64,000 bases of DNA, from positions 2,046,001 to 2,110,000 of the forward strand of contig NZ_CP014228.1 of NCBI RefSeq assembly GCF_001553565.1. Reading direction: 5' to 3'. This document shows, one piece after another, positions 1 through 10,409 of this stretch; within the stretch, counting starts at the first letter, position 1; every line of letters begins with the position of its first letter. The notes beneath the pieces are model-generated. The model made no database searches, had not been told where the DNA came from, and worked only from the letters and a program-made list of their open reading frames with translations. The stretch comes from Actinomyces radicidentis (GTDB lineage Bacteria; Actinomycetota; Actinomycetes; Actinomycetales; Actinomycetaceae). The translations under genes and the position numbers were made by a program.

Positions 1-636
1 GAGCTCACCCTCACCGTCACCGCCGTCGAGGTCGAGCGGACCGTCTACACCGGCTCCGGCGACGTCAAGAAGGACTCAGACGGGAACACGGTCACGCAGG
101 AGCGCCCCTACGTCGGCATCGGCCCGGCCCTCGGCACGGTGCGCTCCTCCGCCGGGGAGATCGCCGGGGACGTCACGACGGCCGTCGGCCAGACCCTCGG
201 CGCCATCCTCACCATCCCCTCGGGGCTCTACCACGCCGTCGCCGCGGGCCTCGGCCTCGAGGAGCGCAGCTCCCAGGGGCTCATCTCGCTCGTCGGCATG
301 GGGCGCATCGCCGGCGAGGTGACGAGCGCCGGCACCGGCTCGGGCGGCGGCACCATCCCCTTCTCCGCGCGTCTGTTCTCCATGCTGAGCCTGCTCGGCT
401 CCCTCAACCTCGCACTCTTCGCCTTCAACCTCGTCCCGCTGCTCCCGCTGGACGGCGGGCACATCGCCGGTGCCCTCTGGGAGGGTGCCAGGCGGCAGGT
501 CGCGCACTGGCGCGGCCGCCCGGACCCCGGCTACGTCGACGTCGCCCGCATGCTGCCCGTCGGGCAGGTGGTCCTCGTCCTTCTCATCCTCATGACGGTC
601 GTCCTCGTGTGGGTCGACCTCGTCGCCCCCGTCTGA
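1..636 (+). CDS. rip1: Site-2 (M50) intramembrane zinc protease, C-terminal part, cut by the window edge
   Basis: The frame is open from base 1, so only the last 211 residues are seen; the start and the HExxH zinc site lie to the left. Visible are the end of a PDZ-like segment, the second family signature NLVPLLPLDGGHI at visible residues 143-155 (its Asp is a zinc ligand in S2P/RseP proteases) and a last transmembrane helix at about 188-206. Family members cut membrane-bound anti-sigma factors and other membrane proteins. In mycobacteria and streptomycetes this gene is followed by ispG; here a GNAT gene begins 11 bases after the stop, so ispG is missing from its usual place. The family call is firm; the Rip1 orthology rests on the neighbours. 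Confidence 0.88.
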   Translation, partial: ELTLTVTAVEVERTVYTGSGDVKKDSDGNTVTQERPYVGIGPALGTVRSSAGEIAGDVTTAVGQTLGAILTIPSGLYHAVAAGLGLEERSSQGLISLVGMGRIAGEVTSAGTGSGGGTIPFSARLFSMLSLLGSLNLALFAFNLVPLLPLDGGHIAGALWEGARRQVAHWRGRPDPGYVDVARMLPVGQVVLVLLILMTVVLVWVDLVAPV

Positions 637-647
637 GCCTACCCGCC

Positions 648-1610
648 GTGCACCTCCTCACCCACCCGCTCACGCCGGTGAGCCCCGAGCGCGTCTCGGG
701 ACTCCTGGCGCTGACCGCCCTCGAGCCGGTCGGTGGGCTCGCCCTCGCCCACCAGGTGTCGCGATGGACCCGCTGGGGACGCGGCGACGTCGTCGTCCTG
801 GGCAGGCCCGCCCGGCCGAACGGCGCCGCCTGGGCCACCGGCTCGCTCATGCCCTTCGGCCTCGCGCCGCGGCCCGAGCTCGGCCACGACGGCGCCGACC
901 GCGGCCAGGTCCGCTCGCTCGCCGCGCACGCCCACGCCCGCCTCACCCGCCAGGGCTCCGTCTCCGGGCCCGCGCAGGACGTCGAGTCCGTCTGGCCCGA
1001 GCTGTCAGCCCTCGGGCAGACCGCCCGCGAGGAGCGCTGGGTGCAGCCCCTCCTCGCCGCTCCGTTCCCGGCCGGGGGCCTCGCCGACGGCGCCGTCCGG
1101 GCGAGGCCGGAGGCGCGCTGGGCGGCCGAGGGCCTGCGTGCCGCCCGCGTCGAGGAGACCGGCCTCGTCCTGCCCGCCTCGGTGGCCATGTTCGTCGGCG
1201 AGCTCGGCTACGACCCGACGGCCTCGGGCGGCTCCTACGCCCGCCACGTCGAGGACCTCGTCGCCACGGGCCGCTCCTACGTCCTCCTCGACGACGGCAC
1301 CGGCCGCCCGCCGATGCCCGGAGGACCCGCCCAGGTGGCCTTCAAGGCGGACGTGGGCGCCCTGCGACGCGGTGGGGGAGGCAGACCCTCCGTCGCCCAG
1401 CTGACCGGCGTGTGGACCCGAGACGACCTGCGCGGGCGCGGCGTCGCGACCGCGGCGCTCGCCGCGACGGTGGACCGCGTGCGCGCCGAGCACCTGGGGC
1501 CAGACGGGATCGTCAGCCTCTACGTCAACGACTTCAACGAGCCCGCCCTCGGCCTCTACTCCGGGCTGGGGTTCCAGCGGGTCGGCACCTACGCGACGAT
1601 CCTGCTCTAG
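648..1610 (+). CDS. GNAT-family N-acetyltransferase (DUF4081-type N-terminal domain)
   Basis: 320 residues. The N-terminal half (residues about 1-150) resembles the DUF4081 region found before GNAT domains in actinobacteria. The C-terminal half holds the GNAT acetyl-CoA loop, TRDDLRGRGVATAAL, and a later YVNDFNEPALGLYSGLGF segment typical of motif B. GTG 648 is chosen because it clears the upstream stop by 11 bases; an overlapping GTG at 609 is also possible. The orthologous position, two genes after rip1, is held by Rv2867c in Mycobacterium tuberculosis, with ispG between them. The substrate cannot be told from sequence. Confidence 0.85.
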   Translation: MHLLTHPLTPVSPERVSGLLALTALEPVGGLALAHQVSRWTRWGRGDVVVLGRPARPNGAAWATGSLMPFGLAPRPELGHDGADRGQVRSLAAHAHARLTRQGSVSGPAQDVESVWPELSALGQTAREERWVQPLLAAPFPAGGLADGAVRARPEARWAAEGLRAARVEETGLVLPASVAMFVGELGYDPTASGGSYARHVEDLVATGRSYVLLDDGTGRPPMPGGPAQVAFKADVGALRRGGGGRPSVAQLTGVWTRDDLRGRGVATAALAATVDRVRAEHLGPDGIVSLYVNDFNEPALGLYSGLGFQRVGTYATILL

Positions 1611-1618
1611 GCCCGGCG

Positions 1619-4291
<2,673 letters not shown>

Positions 4292-4323
4292 GGCGTCCCC
4301 CGTCCTGAGAAGATATCCGGCGT

Positions 4324-4353
4324 AGTCTAGGGCACTCGGGCCACCCTGGTCCA
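4324..4353 (-). promoter_or_regulatory. Candidate sigma-70-type promoter of mvaE
   Basis: Read on the minus strand: TGGACC (4353-4348), an 18-base spacer, then TAGACT (4329-4324). Transcription would start near 4317, giving a leader of about 25 bases with the Shine-Dalgarno before ATG 4291. This is pattern matching only. Confidence 0.45.
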
Positions 4354-4389
4354 CCCCGCCGCGCGACCCGCGGCGGCGCCCGCACCACG

Positions 4390-4427
4390 GTCACCGGACC
4401 GCGCCGACGACGGCGCCGGCCGGTGAC
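4390..4427 (+). promoter_or_regulatory. Two-tier hairpin in the mvaS leader
   Basis: GTCACCGG (4390-4397) pairs perfectly with CCGGTGAC (4420-4427), and inside it GCGCCG (4401-4406) pairs with CGGCGC (4411-4416) across the loop ACGA. The structure ends 13 bases before the Shine-Dalgarno (TGGAGG, 4441-4446). It may steer transcription or translation of mvaS; no ligand-binding class is recognised. Confidence 0.45.
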
Positions 4428-4451
4428 GACGCCACACCACTGGAGGATCCC

Positions 4452-5648
4452 GTGCCCATCGGAATCGACGCCCTCGAGATCGCCACCCCCGGCCTCTACC
4501 TGCCGATGACGGACCTGGCCCTCGCCCGCGACGTCGATCCCGCCAAGTTCCACGTCGGCCTCGGTCAGGACGAGATGGCCGTCGCCCCGGCCACGGTGGA
4601 CGCCGTCACCCTGGGTGCCCGCGCCGCCGCCGCCGTCCTCGAGCGCACGGAGCAGGCCGACCGCGACGCCCTCGGCCTCATCGTGCTCGGCACCGAGTCC
4701 GGCGTCGACGCCTCCAAGGCCATGGCAGTCATGGTCCACGGGCTCCTCGCCGAGGAGTACTCCCTGCCCGACGCCGTGCGCGCCTTCGACCTGCGCGAGG
4801 CCTGCTACGGCGGCACCGCCGGGCTCCTCACCGCGGTGGACTACGTGGCCGCCCACCCCGGCCGCACCGCCCTCGTCATCGCCTCCGATCTCGCCCGCTA
4901 CGGCCTGCGCACGGGCGGCGAGCCCACCCAGGGCGCCGGCGCCGTCGCCGTGCTCGTGCGCGAGGACCCCCGCCTCCTCGCCATCGACCCGGCCACGACG
5001 GCCGTCACCACTGACGTCTACGACTTCTGGCGGCCCGAGGGCGAGGACGTGCCGCGCGTCGACGGCAAGCTCTCCAACGAGTGCTACATGGAGACCTTCA
5101 CCCGCGCCTGGGAGGCGCACGTCGCCGCCACCGGCCTCGACCTGGCCGACTACGCGGCCCTGTGCTTCCACCTGCCCTACACGAAGATGGGGCGCAAGGC
5201 GCTGGCCCGCGTCCTCACCCCGGAGCAGGCCGCCGAGCGCGGTCTCACCCGCATCCACGAGCGCTACGAGGAGTCCATCGCCTACTCGCGGCGGATCGGC
5301 AACTGCTACACCGCCTCCCTGTGGCTGGGCGTCGCCTCGCTGCTCGACGCCGGGAGCGTCGCCGCGGGGGACCGCCTGGCGCTCTTCTCCTACGGCTCCG
5401 GCGCCGTCGGCGAGCTCATCACCGCCGCCGTCGCCGAGGGCTTCGAGAAGCGCCGCGACCCCGCCGCGCAGCGCGCCCGCCTCGACGCGCGCACCGCGCT
5501 CACCGTCGAGGAGTACGAGCAGGTCCTCACCGAGTCCCTCGCCCCCGCCGGCGAGGGCACCAGCGGCACCGCCTTCGTCGACGACGGTCCCTACTCGCTC
5601 ACGGGCGTCGACGGCGGCATCCGCCGCTACCGCGGCCCGCGCGGCTGA
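4452..5648 (+). CDS. mvaS: Hydroxymethylglutaryl-CoA synthase
   Basis: 398 residues, the usual bacterial HMGS length. It condenses acetyl-CoA with acetoacetyl-CoA to HMG-CoA, the step between the two activities of the divergent mvaE fusion. The catalytic triad is visible: Glu in GTESGVD (E82), Cys in REACYGGT (C118) and His in FHLPYTKMG (H240). The GTG start has TGGAGG five bases upstream. The gene is followed by a hairpin terminator. Cytoplasmic. Confidence 0.95.
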   Translation: MPIGIDALEIATPGLYLPMTDLALARDVDPAKFHVGLGQDEMAVAPATVDAVTLGARAAAAVLERTEQADRDALGLIVLGTESGVDASKAMAVMVHGLLAEEYSLPDAVRAFDLREACYGGTAGLLTAVDYVAAHPGRTALVIASDLARYGLRTGGEPTQGAGAVAVLVREDPRLLAIDPATTAVTTDVYDFWRPEGEDVPRVDGKLSNECYMETFTRAWEAHVAATGLDLADYAALCFHLPYTKMGRKALARVLTPEQAAERGLTRIHERYEESIAYSRRIGNCYTASLWLGVASLLDAGSVAAGDRLALFSYGSGAVGELITAAVAEGFEKRRDPAAQRARLDARTALTVEEYEQVLTESLAPAGEGTSGTAFVDDGPYSLTGVDGGIRRYRGPRG

Positions 5649-5707
5649 GCCGGGGCCCCGCCGGCCTGTGCGGATCCGTGCGGCGCGGCCGCGCGGCCGA
5701 CGGGCAC

Positions 5708-5734
5708 GTGCTCCGGAGGAGAGATCCGGAGCAC
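5708..5734 (+). terminator. Hairpin terminator after mvaS
   Basis: A perfect 10-bp stem, GTGCTCCGGA (5708-5717) with TCCGGAGCAC (5725-5734), around a 7-base loop, 60 bases after the mvaS stop. There is no T-run, as is usual in this genome. Confidence 0.6.
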
Positions 5735-5758
5735 GGCGCGGGCGGAGCGCCGAGCCGC

Positions 5759-5764
5759 TAGCAT
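5759..5764 (+). promoter_or_regulatory. -10 box TAGCAT for the membrane pair at 5773
   Basis: TAGCAT ends 8 bases before GTG 5773, too close for a Shine-Dalgarno leader. This suggests a leaderless or near-leaderless transcript. No convincing -35 is seen. Confidence 0.4.
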
Positions 5765-5772
5765 CGGCCCTC

Positions 5773-6099
5773 GTGCACAACCCCGATCCCACTCCCACGG
5801 GGACCGCGCCGACGACGGCCGACGGACCCAACGTCGAGGTCTGGAACGACCTCGTCTCGCCGCGCGACCTGCTCGTGAGCCTCCTCGTCTCCGCCGCCTG
5901 CGCCGTGGTCTCCCTCGTCATCGCGGGAGCGACCGGCTCCGAGCCCCTCTTCTGGGGCCTGGGCGGTTGCGTCCTCGGCTTCGTCATCAGCTGTCTCGTC
6001 GTGAGGCCCAAGCGCGAGGTCCTCCTCACCGACGATCGCGCTGCTGACACCTCCGACGACGCAGCCGCGCTCCCGACCGCGGGGGAGGGGGCCCGATGA
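5773..6099 (+). CDS. Small two-helix membrane protein upstream of a TctA-like permease
   Basis: 108 residues. Two hydrophobic segments (about 34-54 and 60-80: LLVSLLVSAACAVVSLVIAG and PLFWGLGGCVLGFVISCLVV) lie between a Thr/Pro-rich N-terminus and an acidic, Ala-rich tail. It shares an ATGA overlap with the next gene, so the two are translationally coupled. In tripartite tricarboxylate systems the large TctA subunit works with a small TctB membrane subunit, usually with four helices; this protein has only two and no recognisable TctB motif. A subunit role is inference from the coupling alone. Confidence 0.6.
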   Translation: MHNPDPTPTGTAPTTADGPNVEVWNDLVSPRDLLVSLLVSAACAVVSLVIAGATGSEPLFWGLGGCVLGFVISCLVVRPKREVLLTDDRAADTSDDAAALPTAGEGAR

Positions 6100-7457
6100 C
6101 ACTCGCCATGATCGGAACCGTCCTCGTCGCCGTCCTCGGCGCGATCGTCCTCTACTCCTTCATCGGCTTCATCCCCGGGACCGACGAGACGAGCGTCCTC
6201 GCACCCGTCACCCTCACCCTCGTCCTCGCGGGCGCAGCGCCTGAGGTCGTCCTGTCCTTCTTCGTCGCCGCGATCGTCACGCTCAACCTCATGAACGCGA
6301 TCCCGACGGCGCTCGTCGGCCTGCCCGGCGGCGTCATGAGCGCTCCGCTCATGGAGCACGCCGTCCTCCTGCGCTCCCGCGGGCTCGCGGCGACGACGAT
6401 CCGGAAGATGGCCGTCGGGTCCGCGATCGGCACCGTCGTCTCCATCCCGCTGTCCTTCGCCCTGGCCGGGCTCCTGGCCCCGATCGCCGAGCCCATCAAG
6501 GCCCAGGCGCCGGTCATCCTCGCCGCCGGCGCCGTCCTCCTCGCGCTGCTGGGGCGCAACAAGGTGATCGCCCTCGTCTCGATCATCCCGCTCGCCCTCA
6601 TGTTCCAGGCGCTGCCAGCGCTCTACCGCTCGGACGGGATCATCGCGGAGGACAAGAGCGTCAACGTCTCCTTCTTCCTCGGCATCACCGTCGGCCCGAT
6701 GCTCCTCACTCTGCTCGAGGTCCTCAACGCCCGTCTGCGGGCGGCCCTGCCGCACGGGAACCTCACCGAGGCACGCTTCACCCGCGCCGGATTCGACGAG
6801 ACCGAGCTGCGCCCCTCGCGGCTCGTGACACGGGGAGAGGGCTGGTGGAGCGCAGCCATGGCCGCCGTCTCCACTCCGCTCTTCGTGCTCTCCCCGGTGG
6901 GGCTCACCTTCCTGCTCGGCGAGTCCGCGGCGGCCCGCGCCGGCAAGGGCCCCGTCAAGAAGGCTCAGCGGGCCGTCACGGTCATGAGCGCGCTCACCCA
7001 CTCGACCTACCTCGCGGGCGTCATCATCCCGCTCGTGGCGCTGGGCATCCCGATCTCCGGGGTCTCGGCCGGGCCGGCCGGGCCGCTGTTCCAGGCGGGC
7101 ACGGTCTACACGCTCGACCACAACCTCCACCACCTGCTGAGCCCCTCGCAGTTCATCGTGTACACGGTCATCGGCGCCCTCATCGCCGTCGTCACCACGT
7201 ACGTCATCGCGGTGCGGTGGTCGAGCCAGATCACGCGCCTCGTCATGCGCCACGTGCCGCACGAGGCCGTCCTCGCGCTCTTCATCGCGCTCATCCTCGT
7301 GCTCGCCTACATCGACGCCGGCGTCGCCAACGTCTTCGGCGTGCTGCTCATCGGCGTCGTCTGCGGCGCCTTCAACCGCCTCGGCGTCTCGTACGGCGTC
7401 CAGTTCATGACGCTGTACGCCTCCGCCGGCGTAGTCACCTGGCTCGCGGCGGTCTGA
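6096..7457 (+). CDS. TctA-like tripartite tricarboxylate transporter permease
   Basis: 453 residues, almost entirely hydrophobic (about 10-12 helices). The N-terminal half has the GFIPG turn and a MNAIPTALVGLPGG then APLMEHAVLLRSRG stretch in the places where TctA proteins have their Gly/Pro-rich signature and the basic 'MARQGRAG' loop. The C-terminal half repeats the pattern with IIPLVALGIP. TctA is the large membrane subunit for uptake of citrate-like acids. No periplasmic binding protein (TctC) is encoded nearby. The fit is by eye; a divergent TctA relative is likely, the substrate unknown. The gene lies between the two mevalonate blocks. Confidence 0.6.
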   Translation: MTLAMIGTVLVAVLGAIVLYSFIGFIPGTDETSVLAPVTLTLVLAGAAPEVVLSFFVAAIVTLNLMNAIPTALVGLPGGVMSAPLMEHAVLLRSRGLAATTIRKMAVGSAIGTVVSIPLSFALAGLLAPIAEPIKAQAPVILAAGAVLLALLGRNKVIALVSIIPLALMFQALPALYRSDGIIAEDKSVNVSFFLGITVGPMLLTLLEVLNARLRAALPHGNLTEARFTRAGFDETELRPSRLVTRGEGWWSAAMAAVSTPLFVLSPVGLTFLLGESAAARAGKGPVKKAQRAVTVMSALTHSTYLAGVIIPLVALGIPISGVSAGPAGPLFQAGTVYTLDHNLHHLLSPSQFIVYTVIGALIAVVTTYVIAVRWSSQITRLVMRHVPHEAVLALFIALILVLAYIDAGVANVFGVLLIGVVCGAFNRLGVSYGVQFMTLYASAGVVTWLAAV

Positions 7458-7504
7458 CCCGGGAGCGCAAGGCGCACGACGGCGGGGTCGGGCGTCGGCG
7501 CGCA

Positions 7505-7537
7505 CATTGTGTACACAATGGTCGAGGTGGCTACAAT
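7505..7537 (+). promoter_or_regulatory. Operator and promoter of the toxin-antitoxin operon
   Basis: A perfect 16-base palindrome CATTGTGTACACAATG (7505-7520) has the core TGTACA, the same core described for YefM operators in E. coli. It overlaps a -35 TTGTGT (7508-7513), which lies 18 bases before a -10 TACAAT (7532-7537). The -10 ends 6 bases before ATG 7544, so the transcript should be leaderless. Autorepression by antitoxin and by the complex is the expected mode for this family. Confidence 0.75.
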
Positions 7538-7543
7538 CGGGAC

Positions 7544-7807
7544 ATGGACAGTCTCACCAGCGAGGTTTCGACCCGCGAGCTCCGCAGCGAGCTCTCCGAC
7601 GTCCTCAGCCGCGCCATGTACGCCGGTGAACGCATCGGCGTGACGCGCAACGGCAAGCTCGCCGCGGTCGTCGTTGGCCCGGCCGATCTCGAGGCGCTCG
7701 AGGAGCTCGAGATGGCGCAGGACGTCGCGGCCTACCGCGCGGCGGTCGCCGCCGATGACGGCCAGCGCGTGAGCCTCGAGGACCTCCGGCGCGACCTCCT
7801 GTCGTGA
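7544..7807 (+). CDS. Phd/YefM-family antitoxin
   Basis: 87 residues. The N-terminal VSTRELRSELSDVLSRAMYAGERIGVTRNGK matches the DNA-binding fold of Phd/YefM antitoxins, followed by AAVVVGPADLEALEEL and an acidic, probably flexible C-terminal part that would wrap the toxin. No Shine-Dalgarno is seen; the ATG sits at the predicted +1. It overlaps the toxin gene by GTGA. It binds the palindrome at 7505-7520 by analogy with YefM, which is inference. Confidence 0.88.
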   Translation: MDSLTSEVSTRELRSELSDVLSRAMYAGERIGVTRNGKLAAVVVGPADLEALEELEMAQDVAAYRAAVAADDGQRVSLEDLRRDLLS

Positions 7808-8064
7808 GCTACCGCGTCGAGTTCACCTCAGCCGCTGCACGGCAGGTGAGGAAGCTGCCGCGACCCGTGCGCGGCCGCGTGCTCGACGCCGTCGCGCAGC
7901 TCGCCGAGGACCCCCGCCCGCACGGGGCGAAGAAGCTCGTCGGGGAACGGACCGCCTGGCGGATCCGCGTGGGCGACTACCGCGTGATCTACGACGTCCT
8001 CGACGAGCGTCTCACCGTGACGGTCGTGCGCGCTGCTCATCGTCGCGAGGTCTACCAGCGCTGA
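7804..8064 (+). CDS. RelE/ParE-family toxin
   Basis: 86 residues, typical RelE length. The pattern YRVEFTSAAARQVRKLPRPVRGRVLDAV, then GERTAWRIRVGDYRVIYDV and a final VRAAHRREVYQR, is that of RelE-like mRNA interferases that cut mRNA in the ribosomal A site. The basic and aromatic residues near the C-terminus (R-Y) sit where RelE has its active-site residues. The start GTG overlaps the antitoxin stop. ParE-type gyrase poisoning cannot be excluded from sequence. Confidence 0.88.
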   Translation: MSYRVEFTSAAARQVRKLPRPVRGRVLDAVAQLAEDPRPHGAKKLVGERTAWRIRVGDYRVIYDVLDERLTVTVVRAAHRREVYQR

Positions 8065-8106
8065 GGGTGCTCGCAGTGCTCGGCCCCGCCGTCGTAGCGA
8101 GGGGAC

Positions 8107-9246
8107 TCAGCCGCGCGAGCGGCGGGCGAGGCGCTCCAGGTCGATGCCCAGCAGACGCGCACGCTCGGCCGTCTGGCCGGTGACGAGGACGTCCGTGCGC
8201 TGCAGGCCCGGCACGTCGCTCGCGCCGACGAGCGCCATGAGGGACCGCAGCTGGCTCGTCCACGAGTCCAGCTCGGCCTCGAGGGCCTCGGGGCCCCCGC
8301 CGACGAGGGTGCGCAGGAAGTGGCCGGAGGCGCCGGCCGCGCGGGCGCCCAGCGACAGCGCCCGGACGACGTCGAGCGGGGTGCGCACGCCCCCGGAGGC
8401 CAGCACGGGCACGTCCACGGCGTCGGGACCGGCCGCGGACTCCAGGAGGCACAGGACCGCGGACTGACCCCAGCCGGTGAGGTAGGAGTACTCCATGCCG
8501 GGGCGGCGCGAGTTCTCGATGGCGACGAAGTCGGTGCCCCCGTTGCCGGCCACGTCGACGGCGGACACGCCCAGGCCGATGACCTCGTCCACGGTCCGCC
8601 GGGACAGGCCGAAGCCGACCTCCTTGACGACGACGGGCACGTCGACCGCCTCGACGATCGCGGCGACCGCGTCGGACCAGGAGGAGAAGTCGCGGTCGCC
8701 CTCGGGCATGACGACCTCCTGGGCCACGTTGAGGTGGATCTGGAGGGCGTTGGCGTCGAGCATCTCGACCGCGCGGCGCGCGAGCTCGGGGGAGACCGTC
8801 GGCCCGACGTTCGCCAGGACGAAGGCGTCGGGCGCGTTGCGGCGGATGACCGAGAAGGTCTCAGCGAGCTCCGGGTCGCGCAGGGCGACGTGCTGGGAGC
8901 CGGTCGCGATGACGATGCCGGCGCCGGCGGCGGCGCGCGCGAGGTCAGCGTTGATCGCGGCCGTCTTCGGCGTCCCGCCGGTCATGGCGTTGATGTAGAG
9001 GGGCAGGCCCCAGGTGGTGCCGAGGACCTCGGTGCGGGTGTCGACGGCGTCGATCGACGTGCCGGGCAGGGCGTGGTGCATGAAGGCGACGTCGTCGTAG
9101 CCGGTGCGGCGCTCCGGGTCGTGGAGGCTCACGGCCAGGGCGACGTGCTCGTCCTTGCGGTGCGCGTGCTGGGCGACGCCCGGCTGGGGCTGCTGGTCGG
9201 CTCCGGCCGTCTCACTGGGCCGAGCGGCGATGGGCTGCTCGCTCAT
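8107..9246 (-). CDS. fni: Type 2 isopentenyl-diphosphate delta-isomerase (FMN-dependent)
   Basis: 379 residues; interconverts IPP and DMAPP, the last step of this mevalonate operon. Visible are the N-terminal HRKDEHV motif (near residue 29), the NAMTGG loop, ATGSQHVALRDPE, the NVAQEVVMPEGDR region around the conserved Gln/Glu, and FMN-binding Gly-rich segments SAVDVAGNGGTDF and PVLASGGVRTPLDVVRAL. It is an FMN TIM barrel unrelated to type 1 isomerase. ATG 9246 overlaps the end of pmk (ATGA), and an upstream in-frame start is rejected because it lies inside pmk. Last gene of the mvk-mvaD-pmk-fni operon. Confidence 0.95.
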   Translation of the reverse strand: MSEQPIAARPSETAGADQQPQPGVAQHAHRKDEHVALAVSLHDPERRTGYDDVAFMHHALPGTSIDAVDTRTEVLGTTWGLPLYINAMTGGTPKTAAINADLARAAAGAGIVIATGSQHVALRDPELAETFSVIRRNAPDAFVLANVGPTVSPELARRAVEMLDANALQIHLNVAQEVVMPEGDRDFSSWSDAVAAIVEAVDVPVVVKEVGFGLSRRTVDEVIGLGVSAVDVAGNGGTDFVAIENSRRPGMEYSYLTGWGQSAVLCLLESAAGPDAVDVPVLASGGVRTPLDVVRALSLGARAAGASGHFLRTLVGGGPEALEAELDSWTSQLRSLMALVGASDVPGLQRTDVLVTGQTAERARLLGIDLERLARRSRG

Positions 9247-10409
9247 CGGTCCTCCGTCCTCGGGTCGCGGGTGTGGACGGCCAGGTCGAGGGGGACGACG
9301 CCGACGGCCATCCAGCCGGCGAGGATGGCTCGCTCGTCGACGTGCGGCGGGCACAGCGCGATGCCGCAGTCGCCGCCGCCGGCCCCGGAGGACTTCGCGG
9401 CGGCCCCGTGCTCGCGGGCGATCTCGACGAGGCGGGTCAGCAGGGGCGTCTCGATGGTGACGCCGGTCGAGGCGGCGAGCCCCGCCAGGAGCGTGCGGTC
9501 CTCCTGGACGCGGGCGGCGACGGCGTCGAGGTCCCCTGACTCCATGGAGCGCACGAGGCCCGCGAGACAGGCCTGGGAGCCGGCGAGGAACTCCTCGTAG
9601 TCGAGGGCGGCCGGGGCGGCGGAGTGCGCGCCGTGCTGGACGTCGGCGACGAGCCCGGCGGTGGAGGCGGGGTCGCCGGTCCAGCCGACGAGCAGGTCGA
9701 CGCCGACGGGAGGCTCGAGGCGCTCGATGCGCAGGCCCGGCCAGTCGGCCAGGAGCATGTCGTCGACGCTGCGCTCGACGCGCTCCTCGCGCATCCAGAT
9801 GCGGTCCGGGGAGGAGTAGTCGACCCAGCCGGTGAAGGTCGACGCGGCCAGGTCGCCCGCGGAGCCGATGGGCTCGACGGAGTCGGAGGCGAGCAGGCAG
9901 AGCTTGTAGACCTCGGTGTCGGTCAGGCGCAGCCCGTAGAAGGCGGCGACGGAGCGCACGGTCGCGACCGTCACCGCGGCGGAGGAGCCGAGTCCGAGCT
10001 TGCGGCCGGAGGCGTCGTCGAGCTGGGAGTCGACGTCGAGGTCGAAGAGGCGCAGCTCGCCGCCGCGCTCGCGCACGAGCGACTCGACGAGGCGGATCGC
10101 GGAGAGGACGTAGTCGACCGGCGCGCCCTCGACGAGGGCCGTGCCGTCCTCGGGGCGGCGGCGCCAGGAGCGGGTGCCGCCGGCGTAGAGGCTGGAGGCG
10201 ATGCGCCCGGAGCGGCGTCCGGAGTCGTGGACGGGGGAGACGGTGACCGTGATGAACCGGTTGACGGCGACGAGGACGGCGCGGTGCCCGGGCTCGACGA
10301 CGGCGTACTCGCCGGCCACGTAGAGCTTGCCGGGGGCCCGTCGCGAGACGGCGCCGTCGCTGACAGTGCGGCCCGCGGTCATCGGTGCCCCGTGCTCGCC
10401 CGTGGTCAC
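9243..10409 (-). CDS. mvaK2: Phosphomevalonate kinase (GHMP family)
   Basis: 388 residues. It phosphorylates 5-phosphomevalonate to the diphosphate. GHMP features: RAPGKLYVAGEYAVVEPGH near the N-terminus (motif 1), GLGSSAAVTVATV (ATP-binding motif 2, near residue 140) and KSSGAGGGDCGIAL (motif 3, near the C-terminus). GTG 10409 is chosen because it forms a GTGA overlap with the mvaD stop and has AGGAGG four bases upstream; ATG 10382 is a weaker alternative. Confidence 0.93.
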   Translation of the reverse strand: MTTGEHGAPMTAGRTVSDGAVSRRAPGKLYVAGEYAVVEPGHRAVLVAVNRFITVTVSPVHDSGRRSGRIASSLYAGGTRSWRRRPEDGTALVEGAPVDYVLSAIRLVESLVRERGGELRLFDLDVDSQLDDASGRKLGLGSSAAVTVATVRSVAAFYGLRLTDTEVYKLCLLASDSVEPIGSAGDLAASTFTGWVDYSSPDRIWMREERVERSVDDMLLADWPGLRIERLEPPVGVDLLVGWTGDPASTAGLVADVQHGAHSAAPAALDYEEFLAGSQACLAGLVRSMESGDLDAVAARVQEDRTLLAGLAASTGVTIETPLLTRLVEIAREHGAAAKSSGAGGGDCGIALCPPHVDERAILAGWMAVGVVPLDLAVHTRDPRTEDR

